Shown here piece after piece: positions 6,746 to 8,858 of a stretch of DNA of 8,858 bases. The translations under genes were made by a program, and so were the position numbers. This DNA is from Opitutia bacterium UBA4654 (GTDB lineage: Bacteria > Verrucomicrobiota > Verrucomicrobiia > Opitutales > Intestinicryptomonadaceae). Every line of letters starts with the position of its first letter. Positions within the stretch are counted from its first letter, which is position 1. The stretch covers positions 7,851 through 16,708 of the forward strand of contig DHMA01000101.1 in the NCBI GenBank assembly GCA_002405555.1, read 5' to 3'. The notes under the pieces are model-generated. The model was not told where the DNA came from. It saw only the letters and a program-made list of their open reading frames with translations, and did no database searches.

Positions 6746-7489
6746 TTACTGTGTCCTCGATTTCAAAAATTCGACGTACGCGATGTCCTGCGGTACGGTG
6801 ATTTTCGGGTTGGGGTTGGGGTTTTCGACAATCGAAATCTTCGAGCCGTCGAGCACGTATGCGGCGACGTCGTCTGTGATTTTGATTTTCCCGCGCCTTA
6901 CTTTTTTGTAGGCGCTTTCGATTGCGCCTGCGCGGAAAACCTGCGGGGTCTGCATTGCCCAAAGGCGCGAGCGGTCGAGGTCGGCGGGCTTGATTTTTTC
7001 GGTCGAGCCGTCGGGCGGCACGCGCTTGATTGTATCGACCACGCGCGAGGCGAGAACCGCCGCGCCGTCGCGCATTGCGGCTGCGGCGAGAAGCACTATG
7101 TTTTCCGCGCCGACAAGCGGGCGCGCGCCGTCGTGGATAAACGCGAGCGCGGATTTGTCGGAAATTTCGGCAAGCCCGTTTAGGACGCTGTCCTGACGCT
7201 CCGCGCCTCCCTGCGCGAATTTGACCGACACCGCCTTTTTGAAGTCGGGAAAGAATTTTTTGAGCGCGGCGGAAATTGCGCGTTTCTGCGCGGCGTCGCG
7301 GCAGACGAAAACCGCCTCCGACACCTGCCCGCTTTCGAGGAACGCCTTGAACGAGTGCAGAATTACGGGCATTCCGCCGAGAGGTTCGAGCACCTTGTCG
7401 GCTACCGTTCCGCGCATGCGCGAGCCGCTTCCGCCCGCGAGAATCACCGCTGCGTTTCCGCTCTTTGCGCTTTTTTTTGCGGCTTTCAT
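6746..7489 (-). CDS. ispD: 2-C-methyl-D-erythritol 4-phosphate cytidylyltransferase
   Basis: IspD joins CTP and methylerythritol 4-phosphate to give CDP-methylerythritol and pyrophosphate, the third MEP step. The product is 247 residues. The N-terminal nucleotide-binding loop AVILAGGSGSRM (14-25) with R24, and K32 in 'DKVLEPLGG', match the family's CTP-contacting residues. 'ERQDSVLNGL', 'FIHDGARPLV', 'LWAMQTPQVFR' and 'ITDDVAAY' follow in the usual order. The 10-residue lysine-rich extension before the first strand is slightly long. The ATG at 7489 overlaps the pyrF stop as ATGA; the frame stays open far upstream through pyrF, but that part is Arg-rich shadow sequence. The 4-base overlap and direct abutment with ispF indicate coupled translation. 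Confidence 0.96.
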   Translation of the reverse strand: MKAAKKSAKSGNAAVILAGGSGSRMRGTVADKVLEPLGGMPVILHSFKAFLESGQVSEAVFVCRDAAQKRAISAALKKFFPDFKKAVSVKFAQGGAERQDSVLNGLAEISDKSALAFIHDGARPLVGAENIVLLAAAAMRDGAAVLASRVVDTIKRVPPDGSTEKIKPADLDRSRLWAMQTPQVFRAGAIESAYKKVRRGKIKITDDVAAYVLDGSKISIVENPNPNPKITVPQDIAYVEFLKSRTQ

Positions 7490-8184
7490 TTCAGCTCGTC
7501 GATTATCGCGCGCGCGGCGGCGGCGGGGTTTTCGGCTTTGAGAATGGGGCGTCCGACGACTATGAAATTCGAGCCTGCCTCCGCCGCGAGCGACGGCGTC
7601 ATCACGCGCTTCTGTTCGTCGGCGGAGCTTCCCGCGGGGCGTATTCCTGGGGTTATGAGTTTGACTTCCCGCGGTATGATTTTTCTGAGGCGTTCGATTT
7701 CGAGCGGCGAGCACACCAAGCCGCGCATGCCCGAATCCACCGCAAGCTTCGCGAGAAGTTCGACCTGTTCGGCGGGGGCTTTTGCGACTCCCGTTTCGGC
7801 GAGTCCGCCGGCGTCGAACGATGTGAGCACTGTGACGCCCAGCAGCAGCATGTCGGGGTTGGTCTCCTTTGCCGCCGCGACCGCCGCCGACATCATTTCG
7901 CGTCCGCCCGACGTGTGTATTGTGAGCATCGAAACGGGTAGCCCTTTGAGGCTCTTTACCGCCGACGCCACGGTGTTGGGAATGTCGTACAGTTTGAGGT
8001 CGAGAAAAACCTTGAAGCCCATCGAGGCGACTTCGTTTACGAATTCGCGCCCGTAGGCGAGATACATTTGCAGCCCGATTTTTACCCATTCCAGATTTCC
8101 GCGCAGTTTTCCGAGCATGTCGAGAGCCGCGTTTTTGTCGGGGAGGTCGAGGGCGAGCATCAATTTGCAATCGTGTTTTGACAT
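7486..8184 (-). CDS. pyrF: Orotidine 5'-phosphate decarboxylase
   Basis: PyrF decarboxylates orotidine monophosphate to UMP, the last step of de novo pyrimidine synthesis, in the cytoplasm. The 232-residue length is typical of the bacterial type I enzyme. The catalytic array is intact: D62, K64 and D67 in 'FLDLKLYDIPN'. The N-terminal 'LMLALDLPD' strand, the 'TIHTSGG' strand, the phosphate-gripper region 'LITPGIRPAG' and 'IVVGRPIL' near the C-terminus also match. ATG 8184 gives the standard N-terminus; an upstream in-frame TTG at 8205 would add seven residues and is unlikely. No Shine-Dalgarno is seen. It is the first gene of the leftward operon with ispD and ispF and is divergent from ispE. 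It indirectly supplies the CTP pool that IspD draws on. Confidence 0.96.
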   Translation of the reverse strand: MSKHDCKLMLALDLPDKNAALDMLGKLRGNLEWVKIGLQMYLAYGREFVNEVASMGFKVFLDLKLYDIPNTVASAVKSLKGLPVSMLTIHTSGGREMMSAAVAAAKETNPDMLLLGVTVLTSFDAGGLAETGVAKAPAEQVELLAKLAVDSGMRGLVCSPLEIERLRKIIPREVKLITPGIRPAGSSADEQKRVMTPSLAAEAGSNFIVVGRPILKAENPAAAARAIIDELK

Positions 8185-8193
8185 ATTGGCGCG

Positions 8194-8222
8194 TTTATGC
8201 AACAATCCGTAAAATTTTTCAA
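8194..8222 (-). promoter_or_regulatory. Candidate promoter of the pyrF-ispD-ispF operon
   Basis: On the minus strand TTGAAA (8217-8222) and CATAAA (8194-8199) are separated by 17 bases, matching the -35 and -10 consensus at 5/6 and 4/6. Transcription would begin only a few bases before the pyrF ATG at 8184, implying a nearly leaderless message. The whole pyrF-ispE gap is 48 bases, so an ispE promoter must share it. Confidence 0.4.
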
Positions 8223-8232
8223 ATATTTAAAT

Positions 8233-8858
8233 ATGAAAGTAAAAAAGTTTTCCCCCTGCAAGGTGAACCTCATGCTCGCGATAACGGGCGCGCGCCCCGA
8301 CGGCTTCCACAATCTGGTGAGCATTGTAGCCCCCGTCAAATTCGGCGACTGGCTCGAAGCCGAAATTCTCGACGGCGCGTCGCGCGACGAAATCGAATGC
8401 GGCATGGAGGGCGTGCCGCTCGACGAATCGAACCTCGTTGTAAAGGCGGCTGCGCTGTTCCGCAGGGAGAGCGGGAGGGACGTTTTCTTCAAGTTCAAGC
8501 TCGACAAAAAAGTTCCGCACGGCGCGGGGCTTGGCGGCGGAAGCTCGAACGGGGCCATAGCCCTTAAAGCCATAAACGAAATGTGCTTAAATGCGCTTTC
8601 TTTAGACACACTTTCGGATTTGGCGGCAACAATGGGCTCGGACTGTCCGCTGTTTTTGCGCAACTGCGGCGTTGTAATGAGGGGTAGAGGCGAGCTTATA
8701 ACCGAGCTTACAAAAGAGCAGAACGATTTTCTGCAAAGCCTGCAGCTTTTGATATTTAAACCCTCGTTTTCGATAAACACGGGCATGGCGTATAAGACAA
8801 TGAGGCAAAAGAAAACGTTTTATATTGAAAAGTCCGTCGCCGAAAGAAACCTTGAAAT
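8233..8858 (+). CDS. ispE: 4-diphosphocytidyl-2-C-methyl-D-erythritol kinase, 3' partial
   Basis: IspE is the GHMP-superfamily kinase that phosphorylates the 2-hydroxyl of CDP-methylerythritol, between IspD and IspF in the MEP pathway. The first 208 residues are present and the frame runs off the right edge without a stop. 'FSPCKVNLML' contains catalytic K10, 'GARPDGFHNL' is the usual substrate-side block, and 'VPHGAGLGGGSSNGA' (94-108) is the ATP-binding glycine loop (the family more often has SSDAA). 'MGSDCPLFL' (134-142) carries the catalytic aspartate D137. 'FKPSFSINTGMAY' (175-187) also fits. The ATG at 8233 gives a standard N-terminus; no Shine-Dalgarno precedes it. GC content drops from about 59% before base 8580 to about 44% after it, with TTA, ATA, AGA and AGG codons appearing, although the protein motifs stay intact across the change. 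Confidence 0.95.
   Translation, partial: MKVKKFSPCKVNLMLAITGARPDGFHNLVSIVAPVKFGDWLEAEILDGASRDEIECGMEGVPLDESNLVVKAAALFRRESGRDVFFKFKLDKKVPHGAGLGGGSSNGAIALKAINEMCLNALSLDTLSDLAATMGSDCPLFLRNCGVVMRGRGELITELTKEQNDFLQSLQLLIFKPSFSINTGMAYKTMRQKKTFYIEKSVAERNLE

Noticed and set aside
7490..8170. An apparent 227-residue N-terminal extension of IspD through pyrF
   Set aside because: The extension is Arg/His-rich low-complexity sequence in a shadow frame of pyrF. IspD's real N-terminus starts at the ATG overlapping the pyrF stop.

Overview
The window looks like ordinary chromosome from a Gram-negative bacterium. The signs are a signal-peptide-bearing outer-membrane beta-barrel protein ending in an aromatic residue and a non-mevalonate (MEP) isoprenoid pathway. 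The base composition is GC-rich in genes, with AT-rich divergent intergenic gaps and almost no Shine-Dalgarno sequences. The overall flavour suggests Verrucomicrobiota (Opitutae-like, possibly a gut lineage). That is an impression from gene content and style, not from a marker gene.

Layout, left to right: (1) a rightward pair. It is the C-terminal three-quarters or so of a glycoside hydrolase family 32-like protein that has lost two of the three family active-site residues (the third lies outside the window), followed one base later by a YycJ/WalJ-type metallo-beta-lactamase-fold hydrolase, then a strong hairpin terminator. (2) A leftward outer-membrane beta-barrel gene with its own terminator. 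(3) A 237-base AT-rich divergent promoter region containing a run of nine G. (4) A rightward pair: a membrane-anchored tetratricopeptide-like protein of unknown function and a YjjU-like patatin phospholipase, then a terminator. (5) A tightly packed leftward operon pyrF-ispD-ispF, with a 4-base overlap and then a zero-base gap, ending in a terminator. (6) Divergent from pyrF across only 48 bases, ispE running off the right edge.

The right-hand block brings together three MEP-pathway steps: cytidylyl transfer (IspD), kinase (IspE) and cyclisation (IspF). With them is UMP synthesis (PyrF), upstream of the CTP that IspD consumes. The left and middle parts are envelope-oriented: barrel protein, inner-membrane TPR protein, patatin lipase and possibly a wall-related YycJ protein.

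I found no mobile element, CRISPR array, RNA gene or clear novel multi-gene system. The items most worth a second look are the catalytically degenerate GH32-like protein, the abrupt GC and codon shift inside ispE, the G9 tract between the barrel and TPR genes, the membrane TPR protein of unknown role, and the general lack of Shine-Dalgarno sequences.
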